From positions 2,480,001-2,544,000 of the forward strand of contig NZ_AP027732.1 in assembly GCF_030296615.1 (NCBI RefSeq): DNA of 64,000 nucleotides, read 5' to 3'. Origin of the DNA: Frondihabitans sucicola. GTDB taxonomy: Bacteria; Actinomycetota; Actinomycetes; Actinomycetales; Microbacteriaceae. A program made the position numbers and the translations under genes. The notes under the pieces are model-generated. The model was not told the DNA's origin, searched no databases, and saw nothing but the letters and a program-made list of their open reading frames with translations. This document shows, piece by piece, positions 44,613 to 55,589 of this stretch (position 1 is the stretch's first letter; each line of letters starts with the position of its first letter).

Positions 44613-45007
44613 ATAGCAGTCTGACGCGCAAAGGCACGGTAGCGCCTGGCGCTTACGACCCGCCGTCTCGCTCCGCTGGGGATGTCGACTCGGCCGAGAG
44701 CTGTGTCGGTGACATCGCCTCTGCGCTCGGTCGAGCTCGTCTCTCGAAAGGTCCTCCTGGACAAGCAGAGTGGACAGCCCACGTGGCTGCAGTCGACTCT
44801 TGTGATCGACGGAACCAGGAGAACCTTCACGGGCCATGTCGACGACGGCAAACCGTTCGCTGAAGCCTTGGCGAGGGCGACGAGTCGCAACCGCGGATAG
44901 CCGTCCTTCGACGAACACGGCCGAGTCGGGGCTGTGACTGCCCTCATCCGGATCGCTGGCGTTGGCGGATACGCGGTCGCAGGACCCGCATGCGCGCAAC
45001 GCACAGA
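44613..45007. other. short gap holding one doubtful small gene
   Basis: Between the GNAT gene and the qcrB terminator. Apart from the small reading frame at 44682-44900 nothing is recognisable. Confidence 0.5.
44682..44900 (+). CDS. small hypothetical protein (72 aa)
   Basis: Doubtful but protein-like: RKVLLDKQSGQPTWLQSTLVIDG reads like two beta strands, followed by RRTFTGHVDDGKPFAEALARATSRN, with codon use resembling the core genes rather than the GNAT islet. No known family. Ribosome binding site weak (GGGG just before the ATG). Antisense frames are of similar length, so treat with caution. Confidence 0.3.
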   Translation: MSTRPRAVSVTSPLRSVELVSRKVLLDKQSGQPTWLQSTLVIDGTRRTFTGHVDDGKPFAEALARATSRNRG

Positions 45008-45037
45008 GCCCGCCCACACCGTGCGGTGCGAGCGGGC
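45008..45037 (-). terminator. terminator of the ctaE-qcrCAB operon
   Basis: 13-bp stem (45008-45020 with 45025-45037, two G-T wobbles), four-base loop, 20 bases beyond the qcrB stop. No strong T tract. Confidence 0.65.
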
Positions 45038-45056
45038 CCTGGGGGAGGAGCGGTGC

Positions 45057-46733
45057 CTAGTGGCCGCCTGAGCCCTCTTCGATGGCTCCGTGCGACTCGT
45101 GATGCGACGCCTCGATCTCGGCCTTGGTCACGGGCGAGATGCGGTCTTCGAAGAAGAACCCGGAGATGGAGGCACGAATGCGCTCGAGGGGAGTGACGAC
45201 CCCGCGCTCGTTCGGGCGAACCATCAGCGGCTCGTACTCGTTGAAACTGACCAGCGTCCAGCGCTCGTACTCGGTGAGCGGGGTGTGGACCTCGATGTAC
45301 TCGCCACCGGGCAAGCGGACGATGCGGCCCGACTCGTGCCCGTGAAGAGCGATCTCGCGGTCTTTCTTCTGAAGGCCGAGGCAGACGCGCTTCGTGATCC
45401 AGAAGGCGATGAACGGGCCGATCACGGTGAGGAACTGCATCACATGGATGACCTGGTCGATCGACAGCTTGAAGTGCGTCGCCATGAGGTCGGAGGAGGC
45501 AGCGCCCCAGAGAGCCGCGTACAGCGTCATCAGAGCCGCGCCGACAGCGGTGCGGGTCGGAGCGTTGCGCGGGCGGTCGAGGATGTGGTGCTCGCGCTTG
45601 TCGCCCGTGATCCAGCCTTCGATGAAGGGGTAGAACGCGACCGTGCCGAGAAGTCCGACAAGCACCACGATCGGCACCAGGATGTTGAACGAGACGGTGT
45701 AGCCGCCCCAGACGACTTCCCAGTGGGGTGGCGCGAGTCGGAGGGCACCGTCTGCGAACCCGATGTACCAGTCTGGTTGGGTACCCGCCGAGACCGGCGA
45801 GGGGTCGTACGGACCGTAGTTCCAGATCGGGTTGATCGTGAACAGCGACGCGATCAGGACGATCACACCGAAGACGATGAAGAAGAATCCACCGGCCTTC
45901 GCAGCGAACACGGGCATGACGGGCACGCCCACGACGTTGTCGTTGGTCTTGCCCGGGCCGGCCCACTGCGTGTGCTTGTTGATCACGAGAAGCAGAAGGT
46001 GGGCGCCCAGCATGGCGATGAGCAGCGCGGGCAACAGCATGATGTGCAGCGAGTACAGGCGGCTGACGATCGCCGTGCCGGGGAACTCGCCACCGAACAG
46101 CAGGTACGAGATCCAGACGCCGATGACGGGGATGCCCTTCACCATGCCGTCGATGATTCGAAGGCCGTTACCGGAGAGCAGGTCGTCGGGCAGCGAGTAG
46201 CCGGTGAAGCCCTCGGCGAGAGCCAGGATGAACAGCACGAAGCCGATGAACCAGTTGAGCTCGCGCGGCTTACGGAACGCACCCGTGAAGTAGATGCGCA
46301 GCATGTGCAGGCCGATGGCGGCGATGAACAGCAGAGCCGCCCAGTGGTGGATCTGCCGGAAGAGCAGACCGCCGCGAATGTCGAACGAGATGTTCAGCGT
46401 CGACTGCATGGCGGCCGACATGTCGATTCCCTTGAGGGGGACGTACGACCCCTGGTAGGTGACCTCGGCCATCGACGGCTGGAAGAAGAACGTGAGGAAG
46501 GTGCCCGAGAGCAGGATCACGACGAAGCTGTAGAGGGCGACCTCACCGAGCATGAACGACCAGTGGTCGGGGAAGATCTTGCGGCCGACCTCTTTGACCA
46601 GGCCGGAGATGCTGGTGCGCTCGTCGATGTAGTTGGCAGCGGCCCCCATGAACTTCGATCCCTTGGCGGGACGAAGCGGTTGGTTGCCTTGCTCGGCGTA
46701 CGAAGTCACATGCGGTTCAGTTGCAGTGCTCAA
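45057..46733 (-). CDS. qcrB: cytochrome bc1 complex subunit QcrB
   Basis: Quinol-oxidising cytochrome b subunit. 558 residues, eight or nine spans. Visible: IHHWAALLFIAAIGLHMLRI and LYSLHIMLLPALLIAMLGAHLLLLV, which carry the paired haem b histidines, and a PDWYIGFADGALRL-type Qo-site region (actinobacterial version of PEWY). The C-terminal extension (about 430-558) beyond the usual cytochrome b length is typical of actinobacteria. TTG start at 46733 overlaps the qcrA stop. Works with QcrA and QcrC, and with the aa3 oxidase as a supercomplex. Confidence 0.95.
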   Translation of the reverse strand: MSTATEPHVTSYAEQGNQPLRPAKGSKFMGAAANYIDERTSISGLVKEVGRKIFPDHWSFMLGEVALYSFVVILLSGTFLTFFFQPSMAEVTYQGSYVPLKGIDMSAAMQSTLNISFDIRGGLLFRQIHHWAALLFIAAIGLHMLRIYFTGAFRKPRELNWFIGFVLFILALAEGFTGYSLPDDLLSGNGLRIIDGMVKGIPVIGVWISYLLFGGEFPGTAIVSRLYSLHIMLLPALLIAMLGAHLLLLVINKHTQWAGPGKTNDNVVGVPVMPVFAAKAGGFFFIVFGVIVLIASLFTINPIWNYGPYDPSPVSAGTQPDWYIGFADGALRLAPPHWEVVWGGYTVSFNILVPIVVLVGLLGTVAFYPFIEGWITGDKREHHILDRPRNAPTRTAVGAALMTLYAALWGAASSDLMATHFKLSIDQVIHVMQFLTVIGPFIAFWITKRVCLGLQKKDREIALHGHESGRIVRLPGGEYIEVHTPLTEYERWTLVSFNEYEPLMVRPNERGVVTPLERIRASISGFFFEDRISPVTKAEIEASHHESHGAIEEGSGGH

Positions 46734-47797
46734 CGGTCACGCTCCCAGAAACTCGGGCCCACGGGTTCGTGGAAATCGCTCTGCGCGACGAGGTAGCCGT
46801 CGGCGTCGACCGTGATGGGCAACTGGGGGAGCGGCCGTGAGGCCGGACCGAAGATGACCTTGCAGTTCTCGGTGACGTCGAATGTCGACTGGTGACAGGG
46901 GCAGAGCAGGTGGTGGGTCTGCTGTTCGTAGAGTGCCACGGGGCATCCCACGTGCGTGCAGATCTTCGAATAGGCAACGATTCCGTTGTACTGCCAGTTC
47001 TCGCGACCCTTGGGTTCGTGCAGGTCGTCGGGGTTCAACCGCATGAGGAGAACGGCGGCCTTGGCTTTCTCTTCCAGGAGGTCATCCGACTTGAGCAGGG
47101 ATTCCGGAATCACGTGGAAAGCCGAGCCCAGAGTGACGTCCGACGCCTTGATGCGGGTGCCGGTGGGGTCGATGGTCAGGTGCATACCCTTTTTCCAGAG
47201 TGTATGCCTGAGCACGACGTTCGGGTCGACCTTCGGGCCGAGATCCCTGAAGATCACGACGCCGGGAAGCACGAACGCGACCATGGCGCCGATGAGGCTG
47301 TTGCGGATCAGGCTGCGGCGGCCGAAACCGGACTCCTTGTTGCCGAGCTCGAAAACCTCGGCGGCTTTGGCGCGAGTCGCGTCGCTGCCCTTGGTCAGGT
47401 GGCGCATCTCGGTGATCTCTTGAGCCGGCATGAGCGTCTTTGACCAGTGCACCGCACCGATGCCGATCGACAGCAGACCGAGCGCGATGCCGAGGCCGAG
47501 GAACAGGTTGTTCAGTCGGATCGAGCCGGTGTCGCCTTCCTTGATCGGGAAGGCGATGTAGGCCGCCACCGCGAGGCAGCTGAAGATGATCGACAGGAAG
47601 AACAGAGTCGAGACCTGGCGCGCGGCCTTTTTCTCCTCGGCGGGGTCTTTGTCGGTGATTCGCAGCCGGTGCGGCGGCTCGCCCGGGTTCTCGAAGGGGT
47701 CCGTGGGGATGACCGCTGTTCCTGCGGAGATCTTTTGCGGCTCACTCTTCTCGACAGCCGAGCCCGTTGCCGGGGCCTCGTCGTCGTGATCTGCCAT
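46730..47797 (-). CDS. qcrA: Rieske iron-sulfur subunit QcrA
   Basis: 355-residue Rieske protein of the bc1 complex. Acidic N-terminus, three membrane spans (about 50-70, 90-110, 165-185) as usual in actinobacteria, and the 2Fe-2S domain with CTHVGCPVAL and CPCHQSTFD (two Cys and two His ligands). ATG at 47797. Overlaps qcrB (TTGA) and lies 61 bases after qcrC. Confidence 0.95.
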   Translation of the reverse strand: MADHDDEAPATGSAVEKSEPQKISAGTAVIPTDPFENPGEPPHRLRITDKDPAEEKKAARQVSTLFFLSIIFSCLAVAAYIAFPIKEGDTGSIRLNNLFLGLGIALGLLSIGIGAVHWSKTLMPAQEITEMRHLTKGSDATRAKAAEVFELGNKESGFGRRSLIRNSLIGAMVAFVLPGVVIFRDLGPKVDPNVVLRHTLWKKGMHLTIDPTGTRIKASDVTLGSAFHVIPESLLKSDDLLEEKAKAAVLLMRLNPDDLHEPKGRENWQYNGIVAYSKICTHVGCPVALYEQQTHHLLCPCHQSTFDVTENCKVIFGPASRPLPQLPITVDADGYLVAQSDFHEPVGPSFWERDR

Positions 47798-47858
47798 GGT
47801 GCTGCCTTTCGGTGAGTACAGGACTCGCTCGTCACAGGACTCGCGAGAAGAGAGGGGG

Positions 47859-48692
47859 CTAGTTCGAGCGGGCCGTCAACCAGACGGTGACCGCGACGAT
47901 CGCGCCGAGGCCGAAGATCCAGATGAAGAGGCCTTCGGACACCGGACCGAGGTCGCCCAGCTGGAATCCGCCCGGGGACGGGTTCTTCTCGAGGTACTTG
48001 AGGTACGTGATGATGTCCGCTTTTTCTTGCGGCTTGATGTTGAGGTCGTTGAAGACCGGCATGTTCTGCGGGCCGGTGAGCATGGCCTCGTAGATGTGCT
48101 TGGACGACACGCCCTTGAGGGAGGGGGCGAACTTGCCCTCGGTGAGTGCTCCACCGGCGCCGGCGACGTTGTGGCACATGGCACAGTTGATGCGGAAGAG
48201 CTCGGCGCCCTTCGCCGCGTTGCCGTCGGCTTTGAGGTACTTCGACGCGGGCTCGGACGGGCCGGTGCCCAGCGAGGCGATGTAGGCGGCCATGGCCTGG
48301 GTCTGCGAGTTGGTGAACTGGACCGGCTTCTGTTCTGCCTGAGGCCCGTCGGCCGCGAGAGGCATGCGCCCGGTGCCGACCTGGAAGTCGACGGCGGCAG
48401 AGCCGACGCCGATGAGGCTCGGGCCGGCGCTGGAGCCGGAGGCGGCCATACCGTGACAGGTGGCGCAGTTGGCGGCGAAGAGCTTCTTACCCTCGTTGAC
48501 CTGGGACTGCGAGGTGGAGCTGGCCGTGTTGGTGTCGGCCGTGGCGGTCGAGGTGAACAGGGCGTAGGCGCCACCCGTGGTCAGCAGCCCCACGACGATG
48601 AGCGAGACGGTGGCGAGCGGAGAGCGACGGCCCGAGCGCTTCGACTTCTTGGCCGAGCGTCCACTCGAAGAAGCTGTTTTGTGAGAAATCAT
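47859..48692 (-). CDS. qcrC: dihaem cytochrome c subunit QcrC
   Basis: 277 residues, two c-type haem sites: CATCH (in NCATCHGMA) and CAMCH (in NCAMCHNVA), one N-terminal span (about 28-47) and one C-terminal span (about 253-273) holding the domain to the membrane. It hands electrons from the bc1 complex straight to the aa3 oxidase, replacing a soluble cytochrome c. ATG 48692 is chosen; a TTG at 48710, just downstream of the ctaE stop, is the alternative. Confidence 0.93.
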   Translation of the reverse strand: MISHKTASSSGRSAKKSKRSGRRSPLATVSLIVVGLLTTGGAYALFTSTATADTNTASSTSQSQVNEGKKLFAANCATCHGMAASGSSAGPSLIGVGSAAVDFQVGTGRMPLAADGPQAEQKPVQFTNSQTQAMAAYIASLGTGPSEPASKYLKADGNAAKGAELFRINCAMCHNVAGAGGALTEGKFAPSLKGVSSKHIYEAMLTGPQNMPVFNDLNIKPQEKADIITYLKYLEKNPSPGGFQLGDLGPVSEGLFIWIFGLGAIVAVTVWLTARSN

Positions 48693-48713
48693 GCGGTGAG
48701 TGCGATCCAATGC

Positions 48714-49358
48714 CTATTTGAGGATGTAGATGACCAGGAAGAGGCCGATCCACACCACGTCGACGAAGTGCCAGTAGTACGAGATCACGATGGCGCTCGT
48801 GGCCTCTCTGTGCCCGAAGTTCTTGGCCGCATAGGCGCGGCCGATGATGAACAGGAAGCAGATGAGGCCGCCGGTCACGTGCGCGGCGTGGAAGCCGGTC
48901 GTGAGATAGAACGCGGACCCGTAGGCACTGGACTGCAGCGTCACGTGCTCGGAGATCAGGTTGGTGTACTCGTACGTCTGCAGAGCAACGAACGTGGCAC
49001 CCATGGAGTAGGTGAGGAAGAACCACTCGACGAGACCCCATTTACTCACCTGGAAGAGCTTGCCGGTGCGCTTGCCCTGCAGTCGCTCGGCAGCGAAGAC
49101 GCCGAACTGGCACGTGACACTCGACAGCACCAGGGTGATGGTGTTGAAAGCCGCGAACGGCACGTCGAGCTTGGCGCTCTGCGACGCCCAGAGTTCGGGC
49201 GAGGTGCTTCGCAAGGTGAAGTAGATCGCGAACAGACCTGCGAAGAACATCACCTCGCTTCCGAGCCAGACGATGGTGCCGACGGCAGCGGTACTCGGCC
49301 GGTTCACGACCGGAGCACCTGTGGTTCTCGAGAGAGGGGTACTTGTCACAAAAGCCAT
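48714..49358 (-). CDS. ctaE: cytochrome c oxidase subunit III
   Basis: 214 residues, five spans, of the short actinobacterial type: [31 protein letters not shown], and [19 protein letters not shown] at the C-terminus. Heads the ctaE-qcrC-qcrA-qcrB operon. ATG at 49358; GTG 49349 is also possible. Divergent from trpD with 93 bases between starts, a common actinobacterial order. Confidence 0.94.
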   Translation of the reverse strand: MAFVTSTPLSRTTGAPVVNRPSTAAVGTIVWLGSEVMFFAGLFAIYFTLRSTSPELWASQSAKLDVPFAAFNTITLVLSSVTCQFGVFAAERLQGKRTGKLFQVSKWGLVEWFFLTYSMGATFVALQTYEYTNLISEHVTLQSSAYGSAFYLTTGFHAAHVTGGLICFLFIIGRAYAAKNFGHREATSAIVISYYWHFVDVVWIGLFLVIYILK

Positions 49359-49438
49359 TATGGCCGAAAAAGCGACGCGTGATTCGCTAGGACAGCCTGC
49401 CAGTCTCGACATCGAGCTATCTGAGAGAAGGCGCTTAG

Positions 49439-49444
49439 TAGGCT
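49439..49444 (+). promoter_or_regulatory. -10 element of trpD
   Basis: TAGGCT ends 7 bases before the trpD ATG, without a Shine-Dalgarno; typical leaderless arrangement. Confidence 0.45.
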
Positions 49445-49451
49445 GGGAACC

Positions 49452-50504
49452 ATGACCGACGCGCTCACCTGGCCCCGAATCATCGACTCGCTCCTCGACG
49501 GGGACGACCTCTCCATCGCCGATGCGACGTGGGCCATGGAGCGCGTGATGGTGGGCGAGGCGAGCCCCGCTCAGCTGGCCGCGTTCCTCATCGCGCTGCG
49601 GGCCAAAGGCGAGACCGTCGATGAGATCGTCGGCTTCCGGGATGCGATCCTGGCCCACGCGCTCCCACTCACCGTCGACTCGATGGGGGTGGACATCGTG
49701 GGAACGGGCGGCGATCGGTTCGGCACCGTGAACATCTCGACCATGGCGTCCATCGTCGTGGCCGCGGCCGGCGTGCCGGTGATCAAGCACGGCAACCGGG
49801 CCGCGAGCTCCGCGTCGGGTTCTTCGGACGTGCTCGACGCGCTGGGAGTCGACCTCACACGGGATCCTGCGCGCGTCGCCGAGGTGCTGCGCGAAGTCGG
49901 GATCACGTTCGCGTACGCCGCGGCCTTCCACCCCGGCTTCAGACACGCGGCGGCGACGCGCTCCGAGATCGGCGTCCCGACCGTCTTCAACTTCCTCGGG
50001 CCGCTGACCAACCCGGCTCGCCCCGAAGCGAGCGCCGTCGGTGTCGCGACGCTCGACAAAGTCGGGCTCATCGTCGGCGTGTTCCAGACGCGCGGCGCCA
50101 CCGCCCTGGTCTTCCGCGGTGACGACGGCCTCGACGAGCTGACGACCACCGGTCACAGCCACGTCTGGGAGGTCTCCGGCGGCTCGGTGACCGAGCACGA
50201 TCTCGATCCGACCGAGCTGGGGCTCCCGCGCGTGTCGATCGACGTCCTCCTCGGCGAGGACGCCGAGCACAACGCCGACGTGGCGCGCAGGGTCCTGGCA
50301 GGAGAGATCGGCCCCGTCCGCGACATCGTGCTGCTCAATGCGGCTGCGGGTTTGGTCTCGTTCCGTCTCGCGCAGGATCCCACGCAGCGCGACCGCCCCA
50401 TCGTCACGCGGTTCCGCGAGCAGTTGGCGGTGGCGGCCGAGACCATCGACGCCGGCCTGGCGTCCGCGAAACTCGACGACTGGGTTGCCGCGACTCGGCG
50501 GTGA
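49452..50504 (+). CDS. trpD: anthranilate phosphoribosyltransferase
   Basis: Second step of tryptophan synthesis: moves a phosphoribosyl group from PRPP to anthranilate. 350 residues. Visible: the glycine-rich PRPP loop [49 protein letters not shown], and [11 protein letters not shown]. Away from other trp genes, beside ctaE, as often in actinobacteria. Ends in a strong bidirectional terminator shared with glpK. Confidence 0.95.
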   Translation: MTDALTWPRIIDSLLDGDDLSIADATWAMERVMVGEASPAQLAAFLIALRAKGETVDEIVGFRDAILAHALPLTVDSMGVDIVGTGGDRFGTVNISTMASIVVAAAGVPVIKHGNRAASSASGSSDVLDALGVDLTRDPARVAEVLREVGITFAYAAAFHPGFRHAAATRSEIGVPTVFNFLGPLTNPARPEASAVGVATLDKVGLIVGVFQTRGATALVFRGDDGLDELTTTGHSHVWEVSGGSVTEHDLDPTELGLPRVSIDVLLGEDAEHNADVARRVLAGEIGPVRDIVLLNAAAGLVSFRLAQDPTQRDRPIVTRFREQLAVAAETIDAGLASAKLDDWVAATRR

Positions 50505-50512
50505 CGACGACG

Positions 50513-50546
50513 AAGGGCCCGGTAGGAGCGATCCTGCCGGGCCCTT
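50513..50546. terminator. bidirectional terminator between trpD and glpK
   Basis: 15-bp stem (50513-50527 with 50532-50546, one G-T wobble) and GCGA loop, centred between two convergent stops. Confidence 0.85.
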
Positions 50547-50564
50547 GGACGTGCCGGGACGCGA

Positions 50565-52082
50565 CTACTGCACGTCTTCGTCGACCCAGTCGAACGTCTT
50601 GGTGACGGCTTTTTTCCACAGGCGCAGCTGACGGTCGCGCTCGGCGGCGTCCAGGTTCGGCTCCCAGCGCTTGGACTGCTGCCAGTTGGCGCGGAGGTCG
50701 TCGAGGTTCTCCCAGAACCCGACGGCCAGGCCGGCGGCGTACGCGGCCCCGAGGGCGGTCGTCTCGGCGACGACCGGACGGACGACGGGGACGTTGAGGA
50801 TGTCGGCCTGGAACTGCATCAGGGCGTCGTTGGCGGTCATGCCTCCGTCGACCTTCAGCTCGGTCAGGTCGACGCCCGAGTCGGCGTTCACGGCGTCGAG
50901 CACCTCGCGCGTCTGGAACGCGGTCGCCTCGAGGGCTGCTCGGGCGATGTGGCCCTTGTTCACGTAGCGGGTCAGGCCCACGAGAGCACCCCGGGCGTCG
51001 GAGCGCCAGTAGGGTGCGAAGAGACCGGAGAACGCCGGCACGAAGTACACGCCGCCGTTGTCGTCGACGGTGGTGGCGAGCGCCTCCACCTCGGGGGCGG
51101 AGTTGATGAGCCCGAGGTTGTCGCGCAACCACTGGATCAGGGAGCCCGTGACAGCGATGGAGCCCTCGAGCGCGTAGTGGATCGGACCGTCGCCGAGCTT
51201 GTAGCCGATGGTGGTCAGCAGCCCGTTCTCGCTCTTCACCTTCTCGGTTCCGGTGTTGAAGATCAGGAAGTTGCCGGTGCCGTAGGTGTTCTTAGACTCG
51301 CCCTTGTCGAACGCGGCCTGGCCGAAGGTCGCGGCCTGCTGGTCGCCGAGGATGCCGGCGATCGGCACCTCGCGCAGCAGCGACGAGTCGGAGGCGTAGC
51401 CGTAGATCTCGGACGACGACTTCACCTCCGGCAGCATCGAGGCGGGGACGCCGAACACGTCGAGGATGTCCTGGCGCCACTCGAGGGTCTCCAGGTCGAG
51501 GAACAGGGTGCGGGAGGCGTTGGTGACGTCGGTGACGTGGATGCCGCCGTTCACCCCGCCGGTGAGGTTCCACAGCACCCAGGTGTCGGTGGTGCCGAAG
51601 ATCAGATCGCCGGCCTCCGCCTTCTCGCGGGCACCCTCGACGTTCTCCAGGATCCAGACGATCTTGGTGCCGGCGAAGTAGGTGCTGAGGGGGAGCCCGA
51701 CGATGTCTTTGAAGCGCTCGACGCCGCCGTCCTTGGCGAACCGGTCGACGATCTCCTGCGTGCGGGTGTCCTGCCAGACGATGGCGTTGTACACCGGTTC
51801 ACCGGTGTTCTTGTCCCACACGACGGCGGTCTCGCGCTGGTTGGTGATGCCCACGGCCTTGATGTTGTGGCGGGTGATGTTCGCTCTGCTGAGGGCCTGG
51901 CCGATGACCTCTCGGGTGTTCTCCCAGATCTCTTTCGGGTTGTGTTCGACCCAGCCGGCGCGGGGGAAGATCTGTTCGTGCTCGAGCTGGCCGGTCGACA
52001 CGATCGACCCGGAGTGGTCGAAGACGATCGCGCGGCTGGACGTCGTGCCCTGATCGATGGCGAGGATGTAGTCGTCGCTCAC
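50565..52082 (-). CDS. glpK: glycerol kinase
   Basis: FGGY-family kinase, 505 residues: glycerol to glycerol-3-phosphate with ATP in the cytosol. Visible: [18 protein letters not shown] at the N-terminus, [24 protein letters not shown], and the C-terminal [21 protein letters not shown] start at 52082 with AAGGAG upstream; a longer reading to 52184 lacks homologous N-terminal sequence. It follows glpF by 114 bases, so the two form an operon with the dha genes running away from it. Confidence 0.95.
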   Translation of the reverse strand: MSDDYILAIDQGTTSSRAIVFDHSGSIVSTGQLEHEQIFPRAGWVEHNPKEIWENTREVIGQALSRANITRHNIKAVGITNQRETAVVWDKNTGEPVYNAIVWQDTRTQEIVDRFAKDGGVERFKDIVGLPLSTYFAGTKIVWILENVEGAREKAEAGDLIFGTTDTWVLWNLTGGVNGGIHVTDVTNASRTLFLDLETLEWRQDILDVFGVPASMLPEVKSSSEIYGYASDSSLLREVPIAGILGDQQAATFGQAAFDKGESKNTYGTGNFLIFNTGTEKVKSENGLLTTIGYKLGDGPIHYALEGSIAVTGSLIQWLRDNLGLINSAPEVEALATTVDDNGGVYFVPAFSGLFAPYWRSDARGALVGLTRYVNKGHIARAALEATAFQTREVLDAVNADSGVDLTELKVDGGMTANDALMQFQADILNVPVVRPVVAETTALGAAYAAGLAVGFWENLDDLRANWQQSKRWEPNLDAAERDRQLRLWKKAVTKTFDWVDEDVQ

Positions 52083-52196
52083 GGGTGGTGCTCCTTCATC
52101 GTTGATGGAAACTGCGTTGGTGATGCGGTCGGCCCGGCCGCCGGAGGGCAGCGGGCCGGGGTGGCTCCACTCTCGTGGAGCCACCTGTGACTCGGG

Positions 52197-52919
52197 TCAG
52201 TGCACGATCGGCAGGAGCGGGAACGACAGCAGAGCCGCGATCGCGCCGCCGACGAGCGGACCGACGACCGGCACCCACGCGTACGACCAGTCGCTCGGAC
52301 CCTTGCCCTTGATGGGAAGGAAGGCGTGCGCGATGCGCGGCCCGAGGTCACGAGCAGGGTTGATCGCGTACCCGGTCGGGCCACCGAGCGAGACGCCGAT
52401 GACGAGGACGATCAGGGCGACAGGCAGGGCGCCGAGCTCGGACGGGGTCTTGCCGTTCGTGAAGGCGATGATCGAGAAGACCAGGACGAAGGTGCCGATG
52501 ACCTCGGTGACGAAGTTCCAGGCGTAGTTGCGGATCGCGGGCCCCGTCGAGAAGACGCCGAGCTTGGCGGCCGGTTCCGGTTCTTCGTTGAAGTGATCCT
52601 TGTAGGCGAGGAAACAGAGGACGGCTCCGATGATGGCTCCGACCATCTGCGCCAGGATGTAGATGAGGAACTGGACGAAGGTGATGTTCCCGAGGATCAA
52701 CTGCGCGAGGCTCACCGCGGGGTTGAGATGGGCGCCCGACTTGTACGAGACGGTGACACCGGCGAAGACCGCGAAGGCCCAGCCGAAAGTCACCATCAAC
52801 GTGCCGCCGTTGAAGCCCTTGGTCTTGGTGAGGGCGACGTTCGCCACCACGCCCGTACCGAGCAGGATGAGCATCGCTGTGCCCACCGTTTCAGAAAGAA
52901 AAATAGTTCCCAGATTCAC
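52197..52919 (-). CDS. glpF: glycerol uptake facilitator (aquaglyceroporin)
   Basis: MIP-family channel, 240 residues, six spans and two half-helices. The paired channel motifs are NPA (HLNPAVSL, about 66) and INPARDLGPR (about 188); the Asp after NPAR marks the glycerol-conducting subfamily. GTG start with AAGGAAGG upstream. Feeds glycerol both to GlpK and to the Dha kinase route encoded divergently. Confidence 0.94.
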   Translation of the reverse strand: MNLGTIFLSETVGTAMLILLGTGVVANVALTKTKGFNGGTLMVTFGWAFAVFAGVTVSYKSGAHLNPAVSLAQLILGNITFVQFLIYILAQMVGAIIGAVLCFLAYKDHFNEEPEPAAKLGVFSTGPAIRNYAWNFVTEVIGTFVLVFSIIAFTNGKTPSELGALPVALIVLVIGVSLGGPTGYAINPARDLGPRIAHAFLPIKGKGPSDWSYAWVPVVGPLVGGAIAALLSFPLLPIVH

Positions 52920-53015
52920 GGAGACCTTCCTTAGTCGTTAACGGCGGATGCACGGAAGGTGCGCTCCGCGGTGAGCGTGTGTCAACAACATAGACCCGCC
53001 GCGATCATTTCGATA

Positions 53016-53083
53016 CCAACACGGTTGGACTTTGTTTTACGTCTGGCTGTGTCCGTTCTCGGAGCGCTAACTTGATGTATAAA
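53016..53083. promoter_or_regulatory. glpF-dhaK divergent control region
   Basis: 217-base gap. Contains a CCAAC-3-GTTGG palindrome (53016-53028) as a possible operator, and on the plus strand TATAAA (53078-53083) as a possible -10 for dhaKLM with TTCTCG (53056-53061) as a weak -35. A TTGACA lies on the minus strand at about 52980-52985 as a possible -35 for glpFK. Confidence 0.4.
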
Positions 53084-53136
53084 CCGTGCAACTGCGCTCG
53101 CGACGCCCGCGCACACGGTGTACAAGGAGGACTTCG

Positions 53137-54133
<997 letters not shown>

Positions 54134-54137
<4 letters not shown>

Positions 54138-54838
54138 CGACCGGTTCCTCGTCCGGTCCGACGACAGCAGCACCAACGAAAGGCAGCCTTCCGATGGGTT
54201 TGGGTATCTCCTGGGTCACCGCCTGGGTCGACGACACGGTCACCGTGGTCTCCGACAACCGCGTCCGCCTCAGCGAACTCGATCGAGAGATCGGCGACGG
54301 CGACCACGGGGAGAACCTCGATCGGGGGTTCACCGCGGTGAAGGCGAAGTTCGACGGGCTTGCAGCCGACACGTCACCGGGAGCGGCGCTCAAGCTCGTC
54401 GCGACGACACTGATCTCCACGGTCGGCGGTGCCAGCGGCCCGTTGCTCGGCACGGCGTACCTCAAGGGCGCGCAGGCACTCGGAGACGCCACCGAACTCG
54501 ACTCGGAACAGCTCGTCGCCTTCCTCACGGCCGCTCGCGACGGAGTCGTGATGAGGGGCAAGGCCGAAATCGGCGACAAGACGATGATCGACGCGTGGAC
54601 CCCGGCGGTCGATGCTGCGTCGGCCGCAGCCGCGGAGGGCAAATCGCCGTCGGCCGTCCTTCGCGCGGCCGCGGATGCCGCGATCGCCGGCGCAGCGTCG
54701 ACCGAGCCGCTCGTCGCCCACAAGGGTCGGGCGAGCTATCTCGGCGAGCGCGCCGTGGGTCACCGCGATCCCGGCGCCGAGTCCTCGTCGCTCATCCTCA
54801 CCGCTGCGGCTGACGCGGCCGAAGCAACGGAAAGCTGA
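54134..54838 (+). CDS. dhaL: dihydroxyacetone kinase ADP-binding subunit DhaL
   Basis: About 234 residues. Helical barrel that carries a tightly bound ADP, phosphorylated in turn by DhaM. Visible: GDGDHGENLDRGF (Mg-ADP binding), STVGGASGPLLGTAYL, GDKTMIDAWTPA, and GRASYLGERAVGHRDPGA. ATG 54134 overlaps dhaK; an ATG at 54194, 20 residues on, is where many relatives start, leaving a disordered Ser/Thr tail in front. Confidence 0.93.
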
Positions 54839-54840
54839 CC

Positions 54841-55533
54841 ATGGCTGCAAGCGTAGGAATCCTCGTCGTCTCGCACAGCGCGAAGATCGCCGAAGGGACG
54901 GTGGAGCTCGCCAAGCAGATGGCGCCCACGGTCGTCATCGTGGCCGCGGGCGGTACCGACGAGGGTGGCGTGGGCACGAGCTTCGACAAGATCTCGTCGG
55001 GCATCACCGAGGCGCAGCAGGGCAAGGGCGTCGTCATCCTGGCCGATCTCGGATCAGCGATCCTCACGGCCGAAACCGCGCTCGACTTCCTCGACGACGC
55101 CGAGCGTGAGCTCGTCGTCATCGCCGACGCGCCGATCGTCGAGGGTGCGGTGGCCGCCGCAGTGGCCGCCGAGACCGGGGGATCCCTCAGCGAGGTGACG
55201 AGTGCCGCGCGCACCGCCACCGGTGTCGCCGATCCGCACGCCGACGACCAGACGCTGACCCGCGCCGAGGTCGCCGGAGCCGTCGAGCGATCCGCGACGC
55301 TCGTCAACCCCTCGGGGCTTCACGCGAGGCCGGCCGCGGAGTTCGTCAAGCACGCCTCGAAGTTCTCGTCGAACATCCAGATCAACGGGGTCGACGCGAA
55401 GAGTCTTCTGCGGATCATGGGCCTGGGTCTGCCGCAGGGCTCCACGGTCAGCATCGTGGCGACGGGCGACGATGCTTCGGAGGCCGTCGACGCGCTCATC
55501 CAACTCGTCGACTCCGGGTTCGGCGAAGGCTGA
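54841..55533 (+). CDS. dhaM: DhaM phosphotransferase subunit with fused HPr domain
   Basis: 230 residues, two domains. The N-terminal EIIA-Dha domain (1-125; VVSHSAKIAEGT bears the phospho-His) and a C-terminal HPr domain (about 145-230) with GLHARPAAEF, whose His takes phosphate from enzyme I. There is no EI domain, unlike the long E. coli DhaM, so enzyme I must be encoded elsewhere. DhaM therefore links dihydroxyacetone phosphorylation to PEP. Confidence 0.93.
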   Translation: MAASVGILVVSHSAKIAEGTVELAKQMAPTVVIVAAGGTDEGGVGTSFDKISSGITEAQQGKGVVILADLGSAILTAETALDFLDDAERELVVIADAPIVEGAVAAAVAAETGGSLSEVTSAARTATGVADPHADDQTLTRAEVAGAVERSATLVNPSGLHARPAAEFVKHASKFSSNIQINGVDAKSLLRIMGLGLPQGSTVSIVATGDDASEAVDALIQLVDSGFGEG

Positions 55534-55589
55534 AGCGAATTTTGTAGGGAGTCCGGGGGACCTCGGGGCGACGTCTGCGACCGCGCCGG

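Noticed and set aside
44594-45019. Minus-strand frames of about 140 codons opposite the small gene at 44682
   Set aside because: No start signal, run through the qcrB terminator, composition of a shadow frame.
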